DNA from: Charina bottae
Lineage: Eukaryota > Chordata > Lepidosauria > Squamata > Charinaidae
Assembly (NCBI GenBank): GCA_023362775.1
Contig: JALMGJ010000015.1
Location: forward strand, 26,191,001-26,255,000
Direction of reading: 5' to 3'
DNA: 64,000 bases
A model generated the notes under the pieces. The model did not search any database and had not been told where the DNA came from. It saw only the letters and a program-made list of their open reading frames with translations. Shown here one piece after another: positions 22,701-35,000 of this stretch. The stretch's first letter is position 1; each line of letters opens with the position of its first letter. The translations under genes were made by a program, and so were the position numbers.

Positions 22701-25700
22701 GGGTGGTCATATAAATTTAAATAATAAAAAAACACAAACCATTCTTTGTTGAAGATTCCTTCCTCTCCTCTTGCCTGTGTTGCCCACGCTGTTCCCAAAG
22801 ATCAGCTGTGGGCAATGTTTTGGCAGCCAGGGACTGTGGACTTTTAAATTTTCTGATTTTTCCTCCCAAGTTCTGTAGGGGCATGACTTGATTTTCTGGT
22901 GTCATCACTGAATATGGCCAATATTTTGGGGTAAATTTAAGAGCACATTTTGGCCCCTTAAAACCCTCATTAGGGGGAAAAGTGGTATATGGGGTGAGTG
23001 GAAGGGTGTTAAGAGGGTGAAATGGAGACTAACGTTTCTGTTTTACCCCTTAACCCGTGTGAGTGAACAAGGCCAAATTTTTCAGGTGGTGGTGGTGGAT
23101 GATCTGGGAATTGTAAAATAGATGGAGACCACATGTGGGCAGCTGTTTCCTCTGTCTGCTATAAAATAATTGAAAAACTGCCATCAGTTTTGCAGAATGT
23201 TCTAAGAAGGGTAGGAGATCAGATTGTTAAACCTTGTACAGTTGAGACCGTGAGAGAAATAGATTAGTTGATTCAGTGGTGTTGAGCTTCCAGGCTAACA
23301 GGGCATGGTCTAATTATTGATACCCTGAAGTTTCACCAGCAACTGTGGCTGGCATCTTCAGAGGTGAAAGTGGTCTGCTCTGTGATTGAGGCTGGCCATG
23401 AAAGCGTGTGTCAATATATAGTTGATTGATTAAATATGGAAACTATGAATGCAGTCTCTGCAGGTGAGTCTTTGTTTGATGATTTTCGATCCAAGTTATA
23501 GTTATTAAATGTTTGCTTGGCGATGGATGGATTTTAAATTTCCTGGTTGTCTGTGCCTGACATTACTTTGGCATGTCATGTGCCTCTTCTTGCCAACCAA
23601 TTCCAGTGTGTGTCTGCTCTGCCTGAAGAGGGCTTGATTGTTGCAGTCCAACAGGATCAGCCACTCAGATGACAAAACACTGGATCATTGGGTTGCTTGA
23701 GAAAAGGTGGAGGTTGGAGCAGATTGTTTAAAGCTAACCCTAACAAACAGCTTTGGCTGGAGGAGGAGACAAGCCATGCTGGTTGTATGGTGAAAACATC
23801 TTGGTTGAACTTGGTGTTCTTGGGAGAGTCATATGAAGCAAACTGCAATTACCTCCTCCCACATGGGGTTTGTGTATGAGAAGGCAATAAATAAGGGTGG
23901 GCATTTAATAAGGAACAAATCCACCTGAGCTACACACACACATATTCATGTGCTAAAGATTTGTGCCAAGGTCTAGAGCAGAGCTTTCCAAACTGTGTGT
24001 CGTGACACAAAAGTGTGTCGCCACACACAGTCTGGTGTGTCGCCACACAACCGGGAAGCGCTGATCATCATCAGTGCTTCCGGGTTTTCCCGCGGCAACA
24101 CACCAACGGCGGTTGGTGTGTCGCCACGGGAAAACTTTGGAAAGCCCTGGTCTAGAGTAATTTGGGAGGCGATAAACTAGCAGGGCTCAAGGAGTCTTTA
24201 TATACTTTTGTGTTGCACCTTGGTGTTTTTTTTTCTGGAGTTTGATGGGGAGGATGAGCTAGGTAGAACTAGGTTATCAAATTTGGTTAGCTTTTATAGG
24301 GTGAAGCTCTGTCTGATGGCTAGGAGGAAAGCCTTTTGTACAAGGGTTTCAACATTTAGTAGTGGAGATGTGCGTTTTTATTGCTTAGAAAAGAAATGTA
24401 GTTGGTGAGAAACTAGGGTTATGAACAATCTGTTAATCAACATTTGCAGCTGTGAGTGGGCATATAAGGGATATTTTGCCCCCGTATGGTCATCCTGGAG
24501 CAGGTTTACCTATGTGGTTGCTAAGAGTTAACACTGACTTGGTGGCACATAGTCAGTCGTCATCTTTAATACTCATCATATCGTTGAAGGTTGGGGTGGC
24601 AACAAGCAAAAGTGCTTAAAGAGTTGGATTTGGTGCAGGCAAGATTCATCCACCCGCCAATGAAAACCAGGCTGTCATAAATGCAGCCTCCAGAAACAGG
24701 GTGATGCCTTCCGCTACTAGATGCTACTGAGCACAGATATCACCAGTGGGTGTCATTTCTATGCCCTCCAAGGTCATTTGGGTTCGGTGTGTGTGGTGCA
24801 TCTTGGTATGATAAACCTGGTACTTGATTCTGAACGATGAGATTTAGGAACAGTTTTTAAAGGACTTTTCAGCAGCGATTAAATGAGTATCTTTCAGCAA
24901 AGCATTCAGATGCTGGATTCTCTTGTAGTCTGCCAGCTGCACCAGTTTGATTCCCCAACATCAGTTCTTTTGGTAGCTGTGCATCTTGCAGAGAAACACA
25001 AGTATTGGAATAGCTATTGTGGTGGTCTTTTGCGAAGGGAATTTGCCAGAGCATTGCCAGGAAGTATGTCTGATTGGAACTTGCTCTGCTATTACTGACA
25101 GGTCTCGAATTTGCAAGGTGGAACTCTTCCATGCTTTTCTAAAGGTGGTGGCCAGCATTCCACTGAAAAATCTACCAGAAACTCTCACGTAAGGCTTTTA
25201 CTTCTATCAGTAATTCTTCTAACACCACCGTGGTCTCTTCTCAGATCATGGTCACCTCAGGGTTTCCTTCTCTACTATTTCCCCCTATTCAGTGCATCCC
25301 GTATTTGGTTTTCCACTGCTGTGCATCACTTGTTTTGTTTTGATGCTCTGATGCTGGCTCTGTTTTGAACCTGAATGTGCACATGAGGGCTTTAAACTTC
25401 AGCTTCTTTATATTGAGTCTCCCTTGCTGGGGATCCTGCTTTGCCTCATTCCCATAGTAGCTTAGCCTTTCCTGTACCTTGCCATCCCAGATACACCTGA
25501 CAAAGCAAATACCCTAGATCAATAAATCTCTCTGAATGTCTGGGATTGACTCTGGGTATGAAAGATTGATAGTGCATTTCTTGGGGAGTTTTGGTCACAT
25601 GCTACTTACATTTTCACTATGCCTGCCTTTGCAAAAACATTCTCCTAAGCTATTACTTGCCCTTGGCCCATTTCCATGATGAGCAGGCAGCTGGTTCTGA

Positions 25701-28700
25701 TTAGAAGCTGTGCTTTCTGCTTTGCATTTGGACGAGATTAGGTGAAATCTAAACTGCTGAAGATGGTCGATTTCGGGCTTTTTCTGCTCCTCCTCTGAGC
25801 GTGTGAAGATTTTAAAGATTTTAAATCTTTAAGGGCTGACAACTGCCTCTTTCCTTCCTCCACTTTCCTTCCTCCGCTTTCAAAACAGGTAGTCCTTGGG
25901 TTACAACAGCTATTAGGACCGGAATTTCCGTTGCTAAGGGATGCGGCGGCAATCCTGGCAGTCCCCGTTGCCGTCATTAAGTGAGGATAGAGGGTCGTTA
26001 AGCAAGGAACTCATGTGACCACAACCTGCGACTTCCTGCTGGCTTCCAACAAGCAGAGTCAATGGGGAAGCCTGCAGGAAGTTGCAAGTCCCGGGTGGCT
26101 TGCAAGCAGGCCAGCGGGCAGGTGAGTGCTATGGAGTGCATGCGGGGGGCAGTACAGCTAATAAAATACGAATGTAAATAAATGTAATCAAATAAAATAA
26201 ATAGGCAACCAATGAACATATGCCAACCCCAACATGGCCTTCAAAACAGCAGTTCTGTTTTCAAGGCATTCCTGAAGCGAAGGTGCCATCTGGATTTTAT
26301 GCAGGAGGTTGTTCCAAACGATGGGCACTGTCCCAGAAAAATACTCCTCTTGTTCTCCCCTGAATCTCCTGCAGAGGAGGATCCCACAGCATTCCTACCT
26401 TGGATGGGCAAACCGGATAGGTAGGATCAGTTTGAAATAAACAGTCCTGCAGGTATCCAGTTACCAAACATGTAGGACTTTGAAGGACAAATACAAGCCC
26501 TTCAAATTGTATTTGGGAGTTTCCTGACAACCAATGCAGCACCTGTAAGACAGGTGTTATATGCAAAATGTGGCTCTCACCTGTAGCATACAGGCTGCTG
26601 CATTCTATACCAATTTCAGAAACCGAGTAATCTTTGGAGGCTGCCCCTGGCAGAGCAGGTGAGAAGGGTGTTACTGTAGCCAAGGCCGCCGCCTCCAGGC
26701 AAGGGCAAAGGCTTCCCTAGCCACAGCCTCCATTACGCCATTCAGCAATGACTATGAATCTAGGAGAACCGCCAAGTCTCAGATCTGCTTCTTCAGTGTT
26801 ACCCCATCCAGAGTGATCACTGGAGCAGTTAGGGTGCCAGATAGTTCCCAACTTGGTCTTGGTGGAACTTCAGATTGGTTCTCTTTAAGCAGATTCGTAC
26901 AGCCTCTGGATACTGGTGGTCACCACTGCATCATCATTTTGGCCTTGTTGTATCTAATGATACCTTAACCCAAACCAGTGGACAACATGGTCAAATGGCT
27001 TTATGTAGATGTAGGGAAGGGAGAGAAGAACCCATACTGGAGTGGCTGATGGGTAGATCTTTCCCCCCACTAGAATCAACTGGAACTGTCAGCTTAGGAA
27101 GGAGCGGGATCACTGCAAAATTTTCTTTCGAGGCCAGAGGAATCACCCCCTCCCTCTTCGAGGTGTTGATGATTTTCCTGATCCACCTGATCACCAACAC
27201 CAGGAAAGCCCAAAGTTCAGCTCACATGTGGAGTTCATACTTCCTAGCACCCTACCCACTTCTGTTGAATCTCATTCCTCGTAGAGCAGCTGCTGTGTAA
27301 TCTGAGGTGAAGACTATAAGGTGTTGCCAGTTGCATGCATTGGATCTGAGATGACCTGGGTTAGGCCCAGAGTTGCCATGGAAGCCATGAATTTCTGGAC
27401 TGTTCCAGAATGCCACCCCAGGGCATGGGAGTTTAAGTCTTCCAGCACTGCAAGTTGGCGGTAGTCCAACGCCAGCCTGGTGATGAGATGCAGGAGGCAA
27501 GGAAGGAACTCTGCCATGCAGAGCTTGTTCCTGTCACAACCTACCACCTCATGAGCACCACCCCTTGTTGCCACCAGATTTTCTTTGAGGGTTACTGCTA
27601 CTTCTCCCCTGCTGCCCCGATGCTGAGGTTGATGCAGGACCTGAAACCTAGAAACACAAGTCTCAGAGAGGGTGGTGTTGTGACCCTTGCCTAACCAGGT
27701 TTTGGTAGTACATGCCAGGTCAGCTTGCTCATCCACAAATAGGAGATGGATGAATGTGGTCTTATTACATATGAACCTGGCATTTACAGCAACAACTGGA
27801 GTGCAGGGCCTCCACAATCCAATCACCCAACACTCAGCAATGGGCAGCATATTGCTGGTTGCCCTTCCTCTACCCATTGCCATGGCAATCTGACTGCTGT
27901 ACCTTGTATCTCTGCCAGATCTACCAGTATTTTCTGTGTTTCTTGGCTTCCATACCAACAGGGTCATCATCTAGCATAACTCTTCACAACTTCGCATTCA
28001 TATAAGCTGCCCGATTCCCCAGACAGGCTGGTCATTTGGCAACCAGCTCTACCCAGCCCCTCCAGGTTTGACATCCTGCTGCACAGCTCAGGTAATCCAG
28101 ATACCTGCCAGTTCTCTGGGGCAGCAAACACCAGTTCTTGGTCCTTCAGTGCCTTTCCAGAGGCAGGCGATCACCTGGTTAGCTGAACTGGACATCCAGC
28201 TACGAGGCTACTGCTGTATCCCTGCAGAAGTTTTTATATATAATTGTGTGGACTGTATTTATTTGTCTTCTCTTTTGTCATGTAATCATACGCTATATAT
28301 ATAGTGCCTTTCCTGGAAGATGCCTCTGCAAGAGAGCACAGAATGCCAGAAGCAGCTGCGTTTGTTTGCAGCAAAGATGCTAATGGGAGGAGGACTGGTT
28401 AAGGGGTAACAGATGTCATAGTTGCAGCTTAAACCATGAACGGAGGGAAGTTGTGGCTGTATTGTGCAGCCTCTGTAGAGTTAATTATTGACAGCGTATG
28501 TACAGTGTATGCTCAGATTGGAGGCTGCCTCGTATGTATTCAGAGGGCCAGTTCTGCCAGAACTGAATTAGGAAGTATGATAAAGCCCGTGTGTCCCCTT
28601 CCCTGTCTTGTGCTTCCTGCCCTTGTAAAGAGAGGTGATTGCTTTTCCTCCAAAACTTTCTGGAACTGGGCTGCCACTTTCCACCTTTAGTTTCCTGCCA

Positions 28701-29063
28701 GGCTGTGATGCAGGCACTCTCTGTACTCTGCAGAGCCTTCCCTTTGCAAGAAGGCAGCGCTGCCAGTGATCTTTCCTCCTGTGTAACATCTTTGTGGCAA
28801 ACGAACGGTTGCAGCTTTTGGCAAGGAGGCCCTGAGAAGACTATAAAAGGGTAGTGTTGAATGTTTGTTCAGCCACGTTTTGAGCCAGAGAGCAGAGGAG
28901 CCTATCCCAGGTGTCATTTGCCCTCCTTAGAGCCAAGAGACTGCAGACGTACTGGGAGTACAAAGAAGCCGCTGCTACGTACCAAGAGGCCTGGAAGGAA
29001 CTGCGCAGCCAGGCCTTTGGTGCCTGGGTGAGGAACAGCCGCCGTTACCTGTACTTCACGTGA
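16143..29063 (+). CDS. ADAT1: tRNA-specific adenosine deaminase 1 (9 exons)
   Basis: Deaminates adenosine 37 next to the anticodon of eukaryotic tRNA-Ala to inosine. Exons: 16143-16296, 16465-16533, 16646-16700, 17697-17827, 19234-19750, 20810-20952, 22431-22530, 25102-25188 and 28931-29063 (TGA). They total 1389 bases (462 residues; human about 502) and all introns are GT-AG. The start [20 protein letters not shown] matches the family N-terminus. Deaminase motifs are present: [10 protein letters not shown], the catalytic NDSHAEVVA (His and Glu near 82-84), the zinc ligand in HTPCGDGSIIP (spliced across 17827/19234) and the second ligand in [15 protein letters not shown]. The C-terminus ([16 protein letters not shown]) is conserved. 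The large exon 5 carries the variable linker, shorter than in mammals. The CDS appears intact. Confidence 0.96.
16326..16358 (+). repeat. GGGGCC hexanucleotide tract in ADAT1 intron 1
   Basis: About four to five GGGGCC units begin roughly 30 bases after the exon 1 donor, in the sense orientation. The tract could form a G-quadruplex. A similar tract occurs in GABARAPL2 intron 1. Confidence 0.85.
18184..18525 (-). mobile_element. tRNA-derived SINE, near full length
   Basis: On the minus strand it begins GGGGCGTGGTGGCTCAGCGG, carries a B-box GGTTCGAATCC and ends in GGGGAACTTTACC plus a poly(T/A) tract. A 10-bp TSD TATATGTTTA lies at 18174-18183 and 18526-18535. It is inserted in an ADAT1 intron. 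Confidence 0.9.
21300..21625 (-). mobile_element. CR1-type LINE 3' end fragment
   Basis: TGACTCTGGGTGGTTCACAA and AGCCAGGTCTTCAAGGCCCT correspond to the antisense CR1 3' UTR and ORF2 end seen intact at 57180-57400. Confidence 0.65.
23315..23420 (-). repeat. Dispersed repeat with hammerhead-like core
   Basis: On the minus strand CTGAAGA is followed by a 5-bp stem CCAGC/GCTGG and then GAAAC. I cannot find a convincing stem III partner or cleavage site. The same motif order is present in the 1546-1776 foldback. Confidence 0.35.
23979..24149. mobile_element. hAT-type MITE, family A copy 1
   Basis: Terminal inverted repeats CAGAGCTTTCCAAA / TTTGGAAAGCCCTG and an exact 8-bp TSD GTCTAGAG (23971-23978, 24150-24157). 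The interior is palindromic and has no coding capacity. Other copies are at 33594 and 42551. Confidence 0.9.
25885..26150. repeat. Dispersed CAGGTAGTCCT repeat
   Basis: CAGGTAGTCCTTGGGTTACA matches the start of another copy at 51441. The family is unassigned. It sits in ADAT1 intron 8. Confidence 0.4.
26160..28150 (-). mobile_element. Old CR1-type LINE, degraded
   Basis: A minus-strand frame (27970-27314) retains degenerate endonuclease text (ARFICNK..., [31 protein letters not shown]) parallel to the CR1 endonuclease at 33.9 and 60 kb. The 3' part (26200-26880) resembles CR1 UTR. Many substitutions show it is old. Confidence 0.65.
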
Positions 29064-29237
29064 GGGAGGGAAGGAACCGAGCGACAGTGTCTGACTTGGA
29101 TGGTTACTCCGCCTTTTGGCATAATTAATGGGTCATTTTTCATACCATAGCTAATATTAAGAGCGTGTCAGTGCTTTCAGCACTATTCCTCTGAAGGTGA
29201 GGTTTTCTTCCAAAACATGTTGGGACCCAGATTTTGG

Positions 29238-29243
29238 AATAAA
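29238..29243 (+). terminator. ADAT1: Candidate ADAT1 polyadenylation signal
   Basis: First AATAAA after the ADAT1 stop, 175 bases downstream. Confidence 0.5.
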
Positions 29244-29639
29244 GTATATATACGCTTTTCATCCTGCTTGGCTGGGTATTGATCCTGTTTGTGTATGGAA
29301 ATGCATGGTGGATTTTTGTTGAGCCAGAACTTTTGGTGCAAATCTCTGAGGTTACATGCTTCCCCATCCTGAAAACGGGACAGAGCAACATCCTGAATTT
29401 GGCAAGGCTAGAAGGCATATACAACTCTCCTTGGTGCCTTCACCCTTCACAGTGCTGGATTGGGAGTCTCAGTAATACTACGATGGCCCCCTGCCCCCTA
29501 ACCCTTCAGCATTTACTCCCTGGATTGTTTTTTCCCCATGTCAGTTTTAAGTATATAAATTTGGACTGGGCTTTACTGAATTGAGCTGGCCATTACCAGC
29601 CTGTACAGTCTTATTGTTAATGTGATATTAATGTGGGAT

Positions 29640-31375
29640 TGTAGTGGGAGATATTCACCTATCTTATGCAAGACTCGGCGAATTTCAGAGTTGTTAGAAA
29701 GGGCAAGAAACAGCATTAGAATGACATCTGTAAAGACATTAAATATGGAAACAGACATGAAAAAAGCAAGTTTTCCAAAAGAAAACTCCAAACTCAGAAG
29801 GAGGTTCCCATCTCAAACTGATATGCAGAAGGACACCAATGGACAGATGGTAACTGATTTAAAGAAGATCAAACAAAAATGGAAGGAGTATACTGAAATT
29901 CTGTACAGTAGGAATATCAACATCCAAGGTACTTTAGAAAATATTCCTTATTTACAAGAACCACTGGTACTAGAAAATAAAGTTACATCAACACTCCAGT
30001 AATTATCAAGTCAGAAGGCTACAAGAATTGATGGAATATATTTGGAAATACAGCAAACAACGGAAGAATCAGTAAAGGTTCTAACCAAACTGTGCCAGCA
30101 AATCTGGAGATCAGCAGTGGCCAACAGATTGGAAGAGGTCAGTCTACATATCAATACTAAAGAAAAGAGACTTAACGTGTGCAAATGATTGTACAGTATC
30201 CTTAATTTTACATGTCAGCAAAATAACACTTAGGATCATCAGCTCAGATTAGAGCCCTGCATGGGAAGGGAAATGCCAGATGTTCAAGCTGGTCCTAGAA
30301 AAAGCCAGGGAGAGAGAGACACTGCTGATGCACACTGGATAATTGACAAAGCCAAAAAATACCAAAGTCAATATACTGTATGTTTCAGTGACTACAGAAA
30401 GGTCTCCAGTTGTGTCAACTATGTCAAGCTGTGGACTGTCCTTAGGAAAATGGGAATCCCAGAACAGGCCATTGTCTTCATATGAAACTTACGCACAGGA
30501 TAGGAAACGACAGTCCAGATGGCGAAACAGACTGGTTCCGGTTTGGGTTTGGGTTAGGGACAGAGGCAGCTGGAGGCGGCAGCAGATGAGCTTCCTGATC
30601 CAGGACTTCCTCCCAGCCCTAGACCACAGAGTGCTGAGCAGAGGCCGGCATGGCTCATCACACGGCAAGGGCAAGCCCACTCTCGATTGCCTGCACTCAG
30701 CATGGGCTCCATTTAAGAGCTCTCGGAGACAGCCTCCTAAATGCGATGATGCCTGAGAAGACTGCTCTTTGGAACCCGGAACAGCTGATGATCCAAATTT
30801 GGATTTTTGGAACTTGGACTGCGACTTGATGCTCCCGCCGTTTCCTTCGGACTTGGACTGAGCGCACACAAGTTAATTAGATTCTGGAACTTTTGTGGTT
30901 GTGTGTTTGTGTACAGAGCCGATTGGCTATGCTTCTCAGTAAAACAAGTTAAACTCAACCTGTGCATACACGTGTAACTTGAGATAGGACACACACTGAA
31001 AAAAATGGGTTTATGATTAACTATAAAGACGACTAAACTAATGGCAACAGGTACAGCAAGCAGCCTTAGAATGGACAGTGAAGATACTGAATAGGTTCAG
31101 CTTTGACTGATTACTATCAATTGTAAAGCAACCAGCAGTTAAGAAATACACTGCAGTCTAGTACTTGGTAGGATAAAATGAAGACCATGGAAAAGATAGG
31201 CAGATGCTGTGACATGTCTATCCCTAAAATATCAGAATTGTGCAGGCAGTGGTTTTCCCTGTGACACTATGGAAGTGAAAGAATTTGAAGCAGCAGGATA
31301 GGAGGAGCATTGGAGAAGATTTATCTGTGTGGTCGCCAAGGACTGATACTGACTTGATGGCGCACAAGCACAATG
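29640..31375 (+). mobile_element. RTE/BovB-like LINE, degraded and interrupted
   Basis: Frames retain RTE text (DLKKIKQKWKEYTEILYSRN; later GREMPDVQAGPRK matching the intact fingers region of the 52-kb copy). The 3' end reads GTGTGGTCGCCAAGGACTGA then TTGATGGCGCACAA. Foreign sequence interrupts it at about 30545-30900, beginning with the telomere-like GGGTTTGGGTTAGGG. Confidence 0.7.
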
Positions 31376-32082
31376 AAACTCATTGCCTCAAGTAGAGAGG
31401 CACTTTCAGGCAGAGATGTTATACGTATTTTAGACCAGAATGATTGACACTATTCAGCTGAAGAATTACAAATTGAAGAAAGTTACTTTCTGTCTCCTAA
31501 GGGAGTAAAAATAATTTTGCAATCTATCTGCGGCGTTCCTGGATTATTTGGTACTATCCGAAAATGTTGCTTTTTGCATGCTTGATTTTAAAATGCTACT
31601 TATAAAAAAAGGAAAGCTAAAGTATATAGCAGTATTGCAAAATTTTTGTGACAGTAACTTTAATTGTTGCTTTCTTAAGCAAAATTCAATAAAAGCAACA
31701 CGCTAACCAAGATAAACATATCAGCATTCTTAGACTGTTAAGGATATTACAGAAGCTGCAATTTCTATGAAACTGTAGTTATTAATTATGCAAATATTAA
31801 TTTCAAAATCCCTCTCCCATCATTTTTAAATCCTTATCTACTTCTCTAAATACGGTTGCATCCGTATTTGAATAATGCCATTAAATGTGTCCCAGAGGAA
31901 GGATGCAATGGAATTTACAGCTATGGCTACATGTGCAATGGAAAAATAAACTTTTATAAATTACTAGGCTAACAAACAAAAATCTATCAATATATTAAAT
32001 CTACCCAGTGACAAATGAAAGATGCGCCTCAGGGTCATGAAGAACAAGAGGCTATTTACAAAACAGCAGGAAGGAGATGCAA

Positions 32083-35000
32083 TCAGAAACCAAAGGTGTT
32101 TTCTCCACTATAAGCCACATACAAGAAGCCGTCCTCATCCTTCTCCTTCTCGTAAAGCTGTCCCATGGTTAAGCTGCAAGAAAAAGAAGGGGGCAAGAAA
32201 ACCATCACATAGCAACAAAAGGGGAATGTACAGATCCAATTTAAAAGTTTTAAGTTCCCCCCTGCAAGTAAATTCATAAAAAAAAATTGAATAGTGTCAC
32301 ATATTGTGGAGAACCCCCAAGATGACCTAGGAGAAAGAATGTGGCAAAACACAAATTAAGCCCCCAAAAGGGAGAAAATGTTAGAAACAAACTTAGGCAG
32401 ACTTGCCGTAATTCTCTTTGGTATAAGAGGGAGGGAAAGGATAACACTATCAGGCTTTCAAGATTCTATTACTATAGCCTGTATCAAGAAAGCAGAGTTC
32501 CAGTATATTTCGTGGCGTCTGCTTTCTGAACTGGCCTGTCTTGAAGATTAGCAAATACCCAATTCCCAAAAGTGCTGGTCTTGATGTAACTTAAAAAGGA
32601 CCACCTATAGGCAGCTTGGAAAGAAGAGAGTGAGGCAAGCTCAGGAAAATTCCAGGGCTTCTAGAAATACCTTCCTCCACCCCCACCCCCCAATCATTAA
32701 GGAAAAACCAGAAGACATCAAGAAGCAGACCAAGACTGTCTAGCGAAAACAGTATGTTCAGTAGAAGTAATGTTATTTGGGGGCGGGGGGAGGAAGGGAA
32801 TGCCATGAAGAAAGTACACCTAAAGTAAAGTATTTTATTCTATAGCCCACCCGTTCCTTGCATGGATGGATAGGAATTCTGTCAGTCTTCATGGCCTTTA
32901 TCAGATGTCACAAAGACTGAAGAGGAAGTGTTGGTGTCAAAGCTAAGCAAGCAGTATTGGTGGGGCAGGGGAATCTGCCAATTATGCCTTGGCAAAAACC
33001 ATACCTCCAAACTAGTGTAATGTTTATTTATTTATTTAAATAAATTCACTATATCAATGCAATGAAGAAACACAAACACCCATCTGACTTTTCTGCTAGC
33101 CAGATGGAGAGAAGGCCAAACGAGCACTCATAACATACTTCTAAAAGTGTGCCTTAAAAAAGGTAACAGAGCAAGCACGTCTGACTCCCTAGGGCAGGGT
33201 TGATGGAAGAGGCTAGAATACAGACATGCCTGCCTTTTTGCAAGTTCCCTTCCCAGCAATCCTTATAAAAATAGAGGGAGGGTGGGTGGGTGAGGGTGAG
33301 GAAAAGTAAGGGTCCATGTGAGTAACCCTGCAGACCTAGCTTTGCTGCCTGATAAGCTTTCAATATGATTTTGGATACCTGTTAAACCCGTTAAAGAAAT
33401 AAATATATTAAAGCTTTTTTCCAGCATAAATACACAATCTTCTCTTGACTGTCTCTGCCTAGAGAGAAACCACAGAGACCAGAAGTTTGAGATAGCTTTT
33501 TTGTATTTCTGAGGTAGTATTGGCACAAAGTGAGAAAAAGAATTGGGAAGTAATGGAGAAAACAGTGTCCTCTATAGTAGCGTTCCCTTAAATCAGAGCT
33601 TTCCAAACTATGTGTCGCGACACAAAAGTGTGTTGCCACACACAGCGTGGTGTGTCGCCATACCACCCGGAAGCGGCGGCGCGCGTGTGCACGGCGGCAG
33701 CAGCAGCGGCGCGGGATCAGTGCTTCCGCGTTTTAGCGGAGGCTGCCGCCGCATGCCCCCCGCACTGCCGCCGTGTGTGCGCGCGCGCTGCCGCACACAC
33801 CTGTGCCGCCACCGTGCGTGCGCTGCCGCCGCTGGTGTGTCACCAGCAGCGGCACTTTGGAAAGCTCTGCCTTAAATGATTTAAATCAACTTGATCCTAT
33901 TACCGGGGGCATGTTCCAGCCCTCCGTGCTCAGACCCAGGCCCTGGTCAGCAGACCATCGGAGGCCCTGACCTCCGGCTGCTGCTATGTAACGCCAGGTC
34001 AGTTAACAAGGCCCCCATCATTCGTGATTTGATCACGGAGGAGGGGGCAGACCTGGCATGTATTACCGAAACCTGGCTGGGCCCAGAGGGAGGTGTTCCT
34101 CTTTCGGAGATGTGCCCGGCCAGGTTTCGAGTATGGCACCAGCCAAGATCTCAGGGCCGGGGAGGAGGGGTGGCTGTTGTCATCCGAGAATCTCTAGTGG
34201 CCTTCAGGAGCCCTGCTCCACAAGTGGCCGGATGTGAGACCTTGTTCTTCAAGTTGGGTTCCCGAGAACAGTTGGGGGTGTTGCTGCTGTACCAGCCTCC
34301 CTGCTGCATAGCTACCTCCCTGCCTGAGCTGCTGGAGGCCATCTCAGGGTTGGCGGTGGAGTTCCCCAGGCTTATGGTTCTGGGGGACTTCAATCTGCTG
34401 TCCCCGGGGCAGGCCTCAGGCGGCTCGGGAGTTCATGACCACCATGGCGGCCATGGGCCTGTTTCAGATTATCCGGGACCCGACTCGAGACAGTGGCCTC
34501 ACGCTGGACTTAGTTTTCTTGTCGGAGCAGTGGCAATGTGATCTGAGGGGAGAACTACATCTTTCCCCTTTGTCAGGGTCAGATCACGCCCTGGTGACAT
34601 TGAGATTCTCTTATGCCACCCCCCTCCGCAGGGAGGCGGGACCCATTTGATTGGTCCGCCTCCGGCAACTGATGGACCTGGTTGGGTTCCAGAGGGAGCT
34701 GGGGGTTATACCCGAGGATCTGCACGGTCCAGCGGAGGCTCTGGCTGCTGCCTGGACTAGGGTGGCGGCCAAGGCCTTGGACAGGATCGCGCCTATGCGG
34801 CCTCTCTTATCCTCTTGAACCCGACACTCCCCGTGGTTCATGGAGGAGCTGAGGGTTTTGAAGAGGGTTAAGAGACGTCTAGACTGCCGCTGGAGGAAGA
34901 CAAAGATGGAATCCGACCGAACACAAGCTAGAGCCACTATTAAGGCCTACCTTGTGGCGGTAAGAGTGGCAAAACATCAGTATTTCTCCACTCTTATTGC

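Larger units (their letters stand above)
22531..25101. other. ADAT1 intron 7
   Basis: Contains a ribozyme-like repeat at 23320-23385, a hAT MITE at 23979-24149 and an RTE-like 3' tail near 24500-24555 (GTTAACACTGACTTGGTGGC). I recognise nothing else in it. Confidence 0.55.
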
